This document shows positions 53,097 to 61,023 of a stretch of DNA of 64,000 nucleotides, piece after piece (the first letter of the stretch is position 1; each line of letters opens with the position of its first letter). The stretch is from Formosa undariae (lineage in GTDB: Bacteria; Bacteroidota; Bacteroidia; Flavobacteriales; Flavobacteriaceae): assembly GCF_042427615.1 (NCBI RefSeq), contig NZ_JBHMEZ010000003.1, forward strand, positions 434,001 through 498,000, given 5' to 3'. The translations under genes were made by a program, and so were the position numbers. The notes below the pieces were generated by a model. The model ran no database searches, was not told the origin of the DNA, and saw nothing but the letters and a program-made list of their open reading frames with translations.

Positions 53097-53684
53097 ATGA
53101 TACTAAAAAAGCTAGCCATCGCCTTATCTGTACTTCTAGCAGTATCGTTTTCAGGAAGTCCAGTTAAAACCGAAGCAGAAATTGTAATTAAACCAAGTAG
53201 TAAACTCACTATACAAGGGATAACTAATATCACTAATTTTGCATGTAAGTTTAATACAGTAACCCTAAAGGATCAAATTGCTATTTCATATACAGCCACA
53301 AATAATGAAGCTACATTTGAAAATGCATTATTAATTTTAGATAATCAAGAATTTGACTGCGGAAAGAGAATAATAAACAAAGATTTTAATAATCTTTTAA
53401 AATCAGATACTCATCCCCAAATTGCCATTCGTTTAAAAGAAGTTATACGCTCTAAAACGGAGCCTAAAAAGATAACAGCACATGTAGATTTCATAATAGC
53501 TGGAGTTACAAAAACATATCAAATTCCAATATCTGTTTCCCGAGATCATTCTCTTAAAATTAATGGTAAGATCAGACTAAACATTAGAGATTTTGATTTA
53601 GAAAATCCTAAAAAAATGTTAGGTTTAATAAAAATAGAAGATGTTGTAACTGTACATTTTCATTTAGATATGGATGTTCTGTAA
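53097..53684 (+). CDS. Second YceI family exported protein
   Basis: A 195-residue protein with a signal peptide (1-19). It is diverged from the YceI protein upstream of the porin but keeps the layout: KLTIQGITNITNFACKF for the first strands, FDCGKRIINKDFNNLLKSDTHP in place of the usual Lys-rich loop, and VDFIIAGVTKTY near the C-terminus. This resembles the group of YceI-like proteins that follow porin genes in flavobacteria. A terminator separates it from the porin, so it has its own promoter. Confidence 0.82.
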   Translation: MILKKLAIALSVLLAVSFSGSPVKTEAEIVIKPSSKLTIQGITNITNFACKFNTVTLKDQIAISYTATNNEATFENALLILDNQEFDCGKRIINKDFNNLLKSDTHPQIAIRLKEVIRSKTEPKKITAHVDFIIAGVTKTYQIPISVSRDHSLKINGKIRLNIRDFDLENPKKMLGLIKIEDVVTVHFHLDMDVL

Positions 53685-53970
53685 ATGCTATTTTAATAGC
53701 AAATGTTTATACTACTAAAATCTTTTTACCTTAATGTGATTACAGACATCTTGTTTGTAAGACATTGTATTTCCTTTTAAAAACACCTCCGTTTTATACT
53801 AATTCCAATATATACTAGGTCTTTTTTGTTATGTCTTCATTATCAGTCCGACAAAAAACTTAGCATTAAAAAACAGATGTTGTCTCCGTCAGGTTACATT
53901 AGGTAATCTTTGTAATCTACCAGAGATTCTATTTTTTAATTAGAATTAAATCAGTTAAAACACAATACAC

Positions 53971-54633
53971 ATGTCAGAAATCACAGAACCTACACTAAAA
54001 AGTCAATTAGATGCCAAAAAAGATGATTTTGAGGCCCATGCTCCCGTAGATAAAAAACAAGACTATGCTGAAGGCTTAGAAGCTGTAGAAAAAAGTGGTG
54101 TCATTAAAAAAGCCAAGCAAGTAGGCGATCAAGCTCCTGAGTTTACCCTTAAAAATGCTATTGGTAATGACGTTACTTTAAGTGAGTATCTAAAAAAGGG
54201 ACCTGTAGTTTTAACTTGGTATCGCGGTGGTTGGTGTCCCTATTGCAATTTGACTTTACAACGTTTACAACAAGAGCTAGGTAATATTCAAGCAGAAGGT
54301 GCAAATCTATTAGCGCTCTCCCCAGAATTACCCGATAACTCTTTGAATACAACAGAGAAAAACGACCTGAAATTCGAAGTTTTAAGTGATGTAGGAAACC
54401 AAGTTGGTAAAGCCTATGGCATTATTTTTAAACTTACAGCTGCTGTGGCTAACAGATATCAAGATGGATTTAATTTACATGGGTTTAATGGTGATGAGAG
54501 TAATGAATTACCATTAGCAGCAACCTATATTATAAATCAGAATGGTGAAATTAATTACGCTTTTTTAGAGGTAGATTATCGTAAGCGCGCTGAGCCTGCA
54601 GATATTATTGACGCTTTAAAAACTTTAGAATAA
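53971..54633 (+). CDS. Peroxiredoxin-like (AhpC/TSA) protein
   Basis: A 220-residue thiol peroxidase-like protein. After a charged N-terminal extension of about 45 residues, the AhpC/TSA domain begins (VGDQAPEFTLKNAIG). The active-site block is WYRGGWCPYCNLTLQ, a CxxC peroxiredoxin-like variant rather than the classic PxxxTxxC. It likely reduces peroxides or acts as a thiol oxidoreductase in the cytoplasm, since no signal peptide is present. It is a single-gene unit with its own terminator. Confidence 0.88.
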   Translation: MSEITEPTLKSQLDAKKDDFEAHAPVDKKQDYAEGLEAVEKSGVIKKAKQVGDQAPEFTLKNAIGNDVTLSEYLKKGPVVLTWYRGGWCPYCNLTLQRLQQELGNIQAEGANLLALSPELPDNSLNTTEKNDLKFEVLSDVGNQVGKAYGIIFKLTAAVANRYQDGFNLHGFNGDESNELPLAATYIINQNGEINYAFLEVDYRKRAEPADIIDALKTLE

Positions 54634-54658
54634 AAACCCACTACTTTATAAAAAAAGT

Positions 54659-54690
54659 AAAGAGGTTGCCCTCCCAAACAACCTCTTTGT
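54659..54690 (+). terminator. Terminator after the peroxiredoxin-like gene
   Basis: Perfect stem AAAGAGGTTG/CAACCTCTTT with a 10-nt loop, 25 bp after the stop codon. Confidence 0.8.
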
Positions 54691-54813
54691 TAATCTAAGT
54701 AGTATTAACTACTTCAACTAATAGCTATTACAAAGATAAGCGGTTAATTGTTTATATTTTACTGAAAACCGTAATTTGATGAAAAAAAATGAAAATAATA
54801 CACACTTTAACTA

Positions 54814-54843
54814 AAAAAGTCTCGATTTAAATCGAGACTTTTT
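54814..54843 (-). terminator. Terminator after hisS
   Basis: A 30-bp perfect palindrome, AAAAAGTCTCGATTT with its complement, ending in T-rich sequence on both strands. It lies 20 bp after the hisS stop. Confidence 0.85.
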
Positions 54844-54863
54844 AGTATAACGAAACTTTTTAC

Positions 54864-56237
54864 TTAAGATGTAACATCTTCTAATAAAGTTTTAAAGTCT
54901 ACTTTAGTTTGTTCGCCGTCTTTCATATTTTTTAAAGTAAAAACTTCAGACTTTACTTCTTCCTCTCCTACTAGTACCACATACGGAATCGCACGTTTAT
55001 TTGCATGATTCATCTGCTTCTTCATTTTAGCAGTATCTGGATATAGTTCAGCATTAACTCCTGCTGCTCTTAATTTTTGTATAGCCTGTAAACTATATAG
55101 TGCTTCACGATCTCCAAAATTAATAAAAAGGACTTTCACGTTTTTGTTAACCGCTTCAGGGAATAACTCTAATTCTTCTAGAACTAAATAAATACGATCT
55201 AATCCAAAACTAATACCTACACCACTTACGTCTTTAAGACCAAATATTCCAGTTAAATCGTCGTAACGACCACCTCCACCGATAGATCCCATCTGTACAG
55301 ATTTTGGTGCTGCCACTTCAAAAATAGCTCCTGTATAATAATTTAACCCTCTTGCTAAGGTAACATCTAATTGTAATGTCGCCGTTTTTAAACCTAAAGT
55401 GTCAATTCCTGTGTTTATAAACTCTAATTCTTCTACGCCTTTTAAGCCTTCTTCAGACGTACTTAAAATCTGTTTTAAACTTTGTATTTGAGCCTCGAAA
55501 GTTCCTGATAATGTAAAAAGAGGTTGCAATTTATCGATTCCACTTTGCGGAATTCCTTTTCCTAACATTTCTTCTTTGACCTTCTCCTCTCCTATCTTAT
55601 CTAATTTATCTAAAGCAACCGTAAAATCGATAAGTTTATCTTGTGCTCCGATAACTTCGGCTATTCCAGCTAAGATTTTACGATTATTAATTTTAATAGT
55701 AACTCCATCTAGGTTTAAAGCAGAAAAAACAGCATCATATAATTGCACAAATTCTACTTCTTGCCAAAGGGATTTAGATCCAACAACATCGGCATCACAC
55801 TGATTAAATTCTCTAAAACGTCCTTTTTGAGGGCGATCGGCTCTCCAAACTGGTTGCATTTGGTAACGCTTAAACGGAAACTCTATTTCGTTTTGGTGTT
55901 GTACGACATACCGTGCAAAAGGCACAGTTAAATCATATCGTAACGCTTTTTCTGAAATACTAGATGTGATTTTAGTAGAATTTTTTTCCGAATACAATGC
56001 ATCGTTTACCTTGTTCAAATAATCTCCAGAGTTCAAAATTTTAAAAATCAAGCGATCACCTTCATCTCCATATTTACCCATTAAAGTTTCAGAATTCTCA
56101 AAACTCGGAGTTTCAATAGGTTGAAAACCGTAAGTTTCAAAAACCTGCTGAATCGTTTTAAATATATATTGTCGTTTTGCAACTTGCTCCGGATTAAAAT
56201 CTCGAGTTCCTTTTGGAATGCTTGGTTTTTGTGCCAT
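54864..56237 (-). CDS. hisS: Histidyl-tRNA synthetase
   Basis: Class II aminoacyl-tRNA synthetase of 457 residues that charges tRNA-His. Motif 2 is YQMQPVWRADRPQKGRFREFNQCDAD, whose parts are all visible, the histidine-specific block is LARGLNYYTGAIFEV, and motif 3 is GVGISFGLDRIYLVLE. The anticodon-binding domain fills the C-terminal about 100 residues. The ATG at 56237 (MAQKPSIPKGTRDF) is preferred over one at 56258, as it matches the usual N-terminus. It is divergent from the permease gene. Confidence 0.96.
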   Translation of the reverse strand: MAQKPSIPKGTRDFNPEQVAKRQYIFKTIQQVFETYGFQPIETPSFENSETLMGKYGDEGDRLIFKILNSGDYLNKVNDALYSEKNSTKITSSISEKALRYDLTVPFARYVVQHQNEIEFPFKRYQMQPVWRADRPQKGRFREFNQCDADVVGSKSLWQEVEFVQLYDAVFSALNLDGVTIKINNRKILAGIAEVIGAQDKLIDFTVALDKLDKIGEEKVKEEMLGKGIPQSGIDKLQPLFTLSGTFEAQIQSLKQILSTSEEGLKGVEELEFINTGIDTLGLKTATLQLDVTLARGLNYYTGAIFEVAAPKSVQMGSIGGGGRYDDLTGIFGLKDVSGVGISFGLDRIYLVLEELELFPEAVNKNVKVLFINFGDREALYSLQAIQKLRAAGVNAELYPDTAKMKKQMNHANKRAIPYVVLVGEEEVKSEVFTLKNMKDGEQTKVDFKTLLEDVTS

Positions 56238-56366
56238 TAGTATTTTAAATTTGAGCACAAATATCTAAATTTTTGATGTGACTTAATAAGATAATTCGAT
56301 TTTATAGTAACTTTATTCCGTTTTAATAGTCTTACATTAAAAGACTCAACCAATAACACCATTTTC

Positions 56367-57605
56367 ATGTTTTCACTTGTTCGAGAAAATATTAGAATTG
56401 CTTTCGATTCTATAAAAGGTCAGCTACTGCGTACCATTCTAACGATACTTATTATTGCCATAGGAATTACGGCTTTAGTAGGGATTTTAAGTGCGGTATC
56501 TGCTTTAGAGACCACAATTTCTAGCGACTTCTCTTCTATGGGAGCCAACACCTTCAATATTCAGCGCTATGAGTTTACAGCACAACGCCAACGCGGTAAA
56601 CGCCAAAAGATAAATCCGATAATTAGTTATCAAAATATTCGTGATTTTGAAAACCAATTCACTTATCCATTTACAAAAACATCTGTTTCATTTACAGGAA
56701 CTTCAATGGCAGAAGTTAAATATGAAAATGAAAAAACAGATCCGGAAGTGACCGTTATCGGATCAAATGAAAATTTTATTCAGAATTCTGGACTAAAAGT
56801 GGATCGCGGCCGTGAATTTAATGCTTTGGAAGTCGACAATAATTCCAATGTCTGTATAATTGGTAGCGATTTAGTGAAGGCGTTATTTAAAGACGAAGAT
56901 CCTATAGATAAAACAATAACTGTAAGAGGTTTTAAATTTAAGGTTATTGGTGCTTTAGAATCGAAAGGATCCACATTTGGAAACAATCAGGATTTAAGAG
57001 TCATTATGCCTTTACAAAAAGCACGTTCTATTTTTACAAATGCAAATATAAACTACGCATTAAGTGTTATGGTTGAAAAGAAAGAACTCTTACAACAAGC
57101 CCAAGATGATGCCATAATATCTTTTAGAAACATACGTGGCTTAACTCCTGTAGAAGATAATAATTTCGGTATGGAACGCAGTGACGATTTAATTAATCGT
57201 ATTGGAGCCATTACAGGCATTTTATCTACAGCCGCTTGGATTATTAGCATCATTACAATTTTAGGCTCCTCTATAGCCCTAATGAACATCATGCTGGTTT
57301 CTGTAAGCGAGCGTACTCGAGAAATCGGAGTTCGTAAAGCTTTAGGCGCAAAACAAGGTACTATTGCTTTCCAGTTTTTTATTGAAACGATTATTATTGG
57401 TCAGCTTGGAGGCATACTGGGAATGATTCTCGGAATTTTACTCGGCTTTGGATTTGCATCGGTAGTCGATTTTCAATTCAGTATGCCGTGGTCTGCAATG
57501 ATTTGGGCAAGTCTAATTACTTTCTTTGTCGCAATTATTTCTGGTTCATATCCTGCATCTAAAGCTGCAAAATTAGATCCTATAGAATCCTTACGTTATG
57601 AATAG
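56367..57605 (+). CDS. MacB/FtsX-type ABC transporter permease
   Basis: Inner-membrane protein of 412 residues. One N-terminal transmembrane helix (about 20-45), a periplasmic MacB_PCD domain (about 50-250), and three C-terminal helices (about 285-400) make the FtsX layout. The typical VSERTREIGVRKALGAKQGTI loop follows the second helix. The ATPase partner is not adjacent. Such permeases drive export or mechanical signalling to the periplasm; the substrate is unknown. Confidence 0.9.
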   Translation: MFSLVRENIRIAFDSIKGQLLRTILTILIIAIGITALVGILSAVSALETTISSDFSSMGANTFNIQRYEFTAQRQRGKRQKINPIISYQNIRDFENQFTYPFTKTSVSFTGTSMAEVKYENEKTDPEVTVIGSNENFIQNSGLKVDRGREFNALEVDNNSNVCIIGSDLVKALFKDEDPIDKTITVRGFKFKVIGALESKGSTFGNNQDLRVIMPLQKARSIFTNANINYALSVMVEKKELLQQAQDDAIISFRNIRGLTPVEDNNFGMERSDDLINRIGAITGILSTAAWIISIITILGSSIALMNIMLVSVSERTREIGVRKALGAKQGTIAFQFFIETIIIGQLGGILGMILGILLGFGFASVVDFQFSMPWSAMIWASLITFFVAIISGSYPASKAAKLDPIESLRYE

Positions 57606-57615
57606 CAACGCATTA

Positions 57616-58089
57616 TTAATTTGCGTTAACCAAATTATTAAAATACGTATATAAATCACCTTTCGTAATATTCGCACCTTGCTGAATTAACTTAAAAATA
57701 TCAAGGTTTTTATCTTCCGAATAGGTTTTATTTGCTTGTAGAAACTCTACATTGTCATGCATTAAATTATCGCGTAACCATGCAAAACCTTCTTTAGTTG
57801 CTAAATCTTTATCGTTTGTTAGCTTAATAGCCACCAAATGCATGTTGGTTTCACCTAAAGCAAATAAGTGCATGTGTTGCCCATTAATATGTTCAAGAAA
57901 TTTAACTTTACTTAAAACTCCTTCCCAAACCAAGTCACTAAATACATCTAATTCCTGTTCTGCAACTTCTGGTTTTGTCTCTTTAATGGTTTTCCACTCG
58001 CTTGCATCGATAGTTTGCGTAGCTAAGAAATTAATAAATTCTTGTTGTAATTCTTCAAACTGTTCTTTTGTTAGTCTAGCGTATTTCAT
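57616..58089 (-). CDS. DUF6495 family protein
   Basis: A 157-residue soluble protein of a family I know only from Flavobacteriia (KYARLTKEQFEELQQEFINFLA, then HMHLFALGETNMHLVAIKL). No motif suggests an activity. It lies 6 bp after the glycerophosphodiesterase gene and is co-transcribed with it. The domain assignment is from memory of the family and is less certain than the rest. Confidence 0.7.
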   Translation of the reverse strand: MKYARLTKEQFEELQQEFINFLATQTIDASEWKTIKETKPEVAEQELDVFSDLVWEGVLSKVKFLEHINGQHMHLFALGETNMHLVAIKLTNDKDLATKEGFAWLRDNLMHDNVEFLQANKTYSEDKNLDIFKLIQQGANITKGDLYTYFNNLVNAN

Positions 58090-58095
58090 TATTTT

Positions 58096-58944
58096 TTATT
58101 TTATAGCATTATAAACTGCGAAAGGTCTGTCTGTAGCAAAGATATCTACACCCAATGCTTTCCAGCGAACATAACTTTCTTCTCCTTTTACTGCTGCTTG
58201 TTTATCTAAGTTTCCTAAGGTCCCCAACATACACACAATATCTTCTGCATGTAATTTCTCGAAAAGTGAGGCATTGGATAATCGCGTACCTGTAAAAGCA
58301 AGCATATTTTTTGTTGGAATTTTAGCGTCTAATAAGCGCTTAAATTCTTCTTCGTTTCTAGCTGAAACAGATAATAATAATTCTGGAGCCAAAGCATAGG
58401 CTGTAGTTGCCTGCTCCACATCGTAAGTAATAACAACACTTACGTCTTCTGCCTTCACATCTCGAATAGCATCAATTACGACGTTTTGGCTAACACTCCG
58501 TTTTATATCTATAGTAAGTATTACATTATTTGCTTTAGCCCATTTTAAAACATCTTTAAATAAAGGTATTTTAAAAACGGTTTCATTACCATAGTCATCT
58601 ACCAAATTAAACGCAGTCAATTCTTTATACGATAAATCTTTTACCAAGCCAGTACCTGTAGACGTTCTATCTATTGCATTGTCATGCATTAAAACGAGCT
58701 TACCATCTTTTGTTTGAGCCACATCAATCTCGTAAATCGCAAAAATACTATCACTAACATATTGCAGTGTTTCCAAGCAATTTTCGGGATAATGAAGTAA
58801 GTTTTTCCCACCGCGATGAACACTTATTTGTGGTAACTCTGTGTTAGAAGCTTTAAAAGTTTCAACTAATTTAGAATCTTTAGTAGTGACCTCACTACAA
58901 CTTAGAAAGCAAAATAATATCGTTGAAAAGATAAAGTATTTCAT
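58096..58944 (-). CDS. Glycerophosphodiester phosphodiesterase, lipoprotein
   Basis: Hydrolyses glycerophosphodiesters to an alcohol and glycerol-3-phosphate. It has 282 residues with a lipoprotein signal (lipobox CFLSC), a TIM barrel with the entry motif SVHRGGKNLLHYPENCLET (His and Glu ligands), and the catalytic region YEIDVAQTKDGKLVLMHDNAIDRTS, whose Glu, Asp and His are conserved. It likely acts on deacylated phospholipids in the periplasm. The DUF6495 gene follows after 6 bp. Confidence 0.92.
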   Translation of the reverse strand: MKYFIFSTILFCFLSCSEVTTKDSKLVETFKASNTELPQISVHRGGKNLLHYPENCLETLQYVSDSIFAIYEIDVAQTKDGKLVLMHDNAIDRTSTGTGLVKDLSYKELTAFNLVDDYGNETVFKIPLFKDVLKWAKANNVILTIDIKRSVSQNVVIDAIRDVKAEDVSVVITYDVEQATTAYALAPELLLSVSARNEEEFKRLLDAKIPTKNMLAFTGTRLSNASLFEKLHAEDIVCMLGTLGNLDKQAAVKGEESYVRWKALGVDIFATDRPFAVYNAIK

Positions 58945-58968
58945 ATTTTTTTGAATTAAAAAAACCGT

Positions 58969-58996
58969 CTAGAACAAGTCTAAACGGTTTTTAATA
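58969..58996 (-). terminator. Terminator after the rpsF-rpsR-rplI operon
   Basis: Stem AAAACCGT/ACGGTTTT with partial inner pairing and T-rich flanks. It lies 18 bp beyond the rplI stop on the minus strand. Confidence 0.75.
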
Positions 58997-59013
58997 TTAT
59001 AATAACTTTTAAA

Positions 59014-59466
59014 TTAGTTAGCTTGAGCTACTACTTCAAAAGGGAAATCTACAGTTACTTCACGGTGTAAACGTACTATGGCTTCGTATTTACCTAAACG
59101 TTTAACACTTCCACCAATTACAGTGATGAATTTTTTGTCGATTGACTGACCTTCTTTAGCGATTGCTTCAGCAAGATCGATATTGTTTACAGATCCGAAT
59201 AATTTATCTCCAGATCCTACTTTAGAAGGAATTTTAATGTCTAAAGCTTTTAATGCTTCAGCAATTACATTTGCTTCATCAACAATTTTTTGTTCTTTAA
59301 AAGCTCTTTGCTTTAAGTTTTCAGCTAACACTTTCTTAGAAGAAGGTGTTGCTAAAATAGCACTTCCTTGAGGAATTAAAAAGTTTCTACCATAACCGTT
59401 CTTAACTGTTACAACATCGTCTTTAAATCCTAAATTTTCAACGTCTTGTTTTAATATAAGTTCCAT
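59014..59466 (-). CDS. rplI: 50S ribosomal protein L9
   Basis: Ribosomal protein of 150 residues with the N-terminal signature MELILKQDVENLGFKDDVVTVKNGYGRNFLIPQG (parts conserved in all L9), the long connecting helix, and a C-terminal domain. It binds 23S rRNA at the base of the L1 stalk. It is the last gene of the S6-S18-L9 operon, 13 bp after rpsR. Confidence 0.97.
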   Translation of the reverse strand: MELILKQDVENLGFKDDVVTVKNGYGRNFLIPQGSAILATPSSKKVLAENLKQRAFKEQKIVDEANVIAEALKALDIKIPSKVGSGDKLFGSVNNIDLAEAIAKEGQSIDKKFITVIGGSVKRLGKYEAIVRLHREVTVDFPFEVVAQAN

Positions 59467-59479
59467 TGTTATCGGTATT

Positions 59480-59776
59480 TTATTTTAATAAATCAGCTAC
59501 ATAAGGCATTAAAGCTAAGTGACGTGCTCTTTTTACAGCTACAGACACTTTTCTTTGATACTTTAATGACGTTCCAGTTAAACGACGAGGTAAAATTTTA
59601 CCTTGCTCGTTTACAAAACCTAATAACCAATCTGCGTCTTTATAATCCACATATTTGATTCCAGATTTCTTGAAACGACAATATTTCTTTTGCTTATTAG
59701 TTTCAATATTTAAAGGCGTTAAGTATCTAATCTCTCCGTCTTTTTTTCCTTTTGCTTGTTGTTCTATAGATGACAT
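59480..59776 (-). CDS. rpsR: 30S ribosomal protein S18
   Basis: Small subunit protein of 98 residues; binds 16S rRNA beside S6 at the platform. Seen: KYCRFKKSGIKYVDYKD, then GKILPRRLTGTSLKYQRKV and AVKRARHLALMPYV, all diagnostic. It has a charged N-terminal extension of about 25 residues, as in other Bacteroidota. It lies 2 bp after rpsF. Confidence 0.97.
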   Translation of the reverse strand: MSSIEQQAKGKKDGEIRYLTPLNIETNKQKKYCRFKKSGIKYVDYKDADWLLGFVNEQGKILPRRLTGTSLKYQRKVSVAVKRARHLALMPYVADLLK

Positions 59777-59778
59777 AA

Positions 59779-60117
59779 TTACGCTTTTTGTTTAAGTTTA
59801 GCTCTTCTTCTTTCAGCCCAAGACACAGCGTGCTTGTCTAATTTTACAGTTAAGTAACGCATAAAACGCTCGTCACGTCTAAATTCCAACTCTAATGGAG
59901 TAATTACTTCTCCAGGAACAGTGAATTCAAATAAATGGTAAAAACCACTTTTTTTGTTTTGAATTGGGTAAGCTAATTTTTTTAGTCCCCAATCTTCTTT
60001 TGATATCATCTTAGCACCGTTAGAAACAAGAAAGTCTTCGTATTTCTGTACTGTCTCCTTTATCTGTGTTTCAGATAAAACGGGATTTAAGATGAAAACA
60101 GCTTCATAATGATTCAT
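59779..60117 (-). CDS. rpsF: 30S ribosomal protein S6
   Basis: Small subunit protein of 112 residues with the ferredoxin-like fold. Seen: NHYEAVFILNPVLSETQIKE, WGLKKLAYPIQNKKSGFYHLF, and ERFMRYLTVKLDKHAVSWAE. The ATG at 60117 is chosen over the frame start at 60153, since the conserved sequence begins there and the promoter box lies at 60151. It heads the operon with rpsR and rplI. Confidence 0.97.
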   Translation of the reverse strand: MNHYEAVFILNPVLSETQIKETVQKYEDFLVSNGAKMISKEDWGLKKLAYPIQNKKSGFYHLFEFTVPGEVITPLELEFRRDERFMRYLTVKLDKHAVSWAERRRAKLKQKA

Positions 60118-60150
60118 ATTCAAATCTATTTTTATTGTTAAAAATGGCTG

Positions 60151-60182
60151 CAAATGTACTCTTAATTATTAGATATAACAAA
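60151..60182 (-). promoter_or_regulatory. Promoter of the rpsF operon
   Basis: On the minus strand TTTG (60179-60182) and TACATTTG (60151-60158) are separated by 20 nt, a near-perfect Bacteroidota promoter. A second TAGATTTG occurs at 60121-60128, close to the start codon. Confidence 0.72.
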
Positions 60183-60327
60183 TGCATTGGTAAAAATATT
60201 CATTTTTTATTTCTCATCAAAACGTGTACTAAAACTAACATCAAATATACACTTTATCGGATTTTTCTTGTTTTTTATCCTGTTAATTTGTACTATTGTC
60301 GATATTCTAACTGAAAAATTAATTGTT

Positions 60328-61023
60328 ATGACTTTAAACTGTGTGGTGGTAGATGATTCTGCAATTCAGCGATTATCTATTGTAAAGTTAATAGAAATTC
60401 ACCCTGCTCTTAACTTAATTGCAGAGTACAGCAGTGCTCTGGAAACCAAAAATGGTTTAAACTCTCACAAAGTCGACCTTATATTTTTAGATATTGAAAT
60501 GCCTGTATTAAACGGCTTCGAACTTCTTGACGTATTAAACAATAAGCCTCAAATTATTTTTGTTACAGGTAAAACAGAATATGCTTTTAAAGCTTTTAAT
60601 TACGATGCTACCGATTATTTAAAGAAACCGATTACGCGTGAACGTTTTATGGTTGCTGTTGAAAAAGCGCTAGAGCAAAATAAATTAAAACTAGATTATA
60701 AAGAAGAAGAAGGCGAACATATCTTTGTTAAAAGTAACTTGAAAAAACGTAAAGTATATATTAATGATATTAAATGGATTGAAGCACTTGGCGATTACGT
60801 AAAACTAGTAACTACAGAAGGTAGTCTAGTTGTATTATCTACCATGAAAGCTTTTGAACAAGAACTTCCTAATGGAAAATTTCTTAGAATTCATAAATCC
60901 TATATCGTTAATCTAGATAAAATTGATAGATTTAATAGTAAAAATGTTGAAGTTGGCACTTTCGAAATTCCATTAAGCCGAAATAAAAAATCACAACTTG
61001 TTGAAGCTTTAAATAGTATTTAA
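60328..61023 (+). CDS. LytTR family response regulator
   Basis: Two-component regulator of 231 residues. The receiver domain (1-115) has VVVDDSA, the phosphoacceptor Asp in VDLIFLDIEMPV, Thr in IIFVTGK, and Lys in YLKKPI. The LytTR DNA-binding domain (about 130-230) shows IKWIEALGDYVKLVT and FLRIHKSYIVNLDKI. The start is the ATG at 60328; the 47 residues upstream in frame are AT-rich and not conserved in type. No kinase is adjacent. The 3' end overlaps the priA stop by 4 bp, tail to tail. Confidence 0.93.
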   Translation: MTLNCVVVDDSAIQRLSIVKLIEIHPALNLIAEYSSALETKNGLNSHKVDLIFLDIEMPVLNGFELLDVLNNKPQIIFVTGKTEYAFKAFNYDATDYLKKPITRERFMVAVEKALEQNKLKLDYKEEEGEHIFVKSNLKKRKVYINDIKWIEALGDYVKLVTTEGSLVVLSTMKAFEQELPNGKFLRIHKSYIVNLDKIDRFNSKNVEVGTFEIPLSRNKKSQLVEALNSI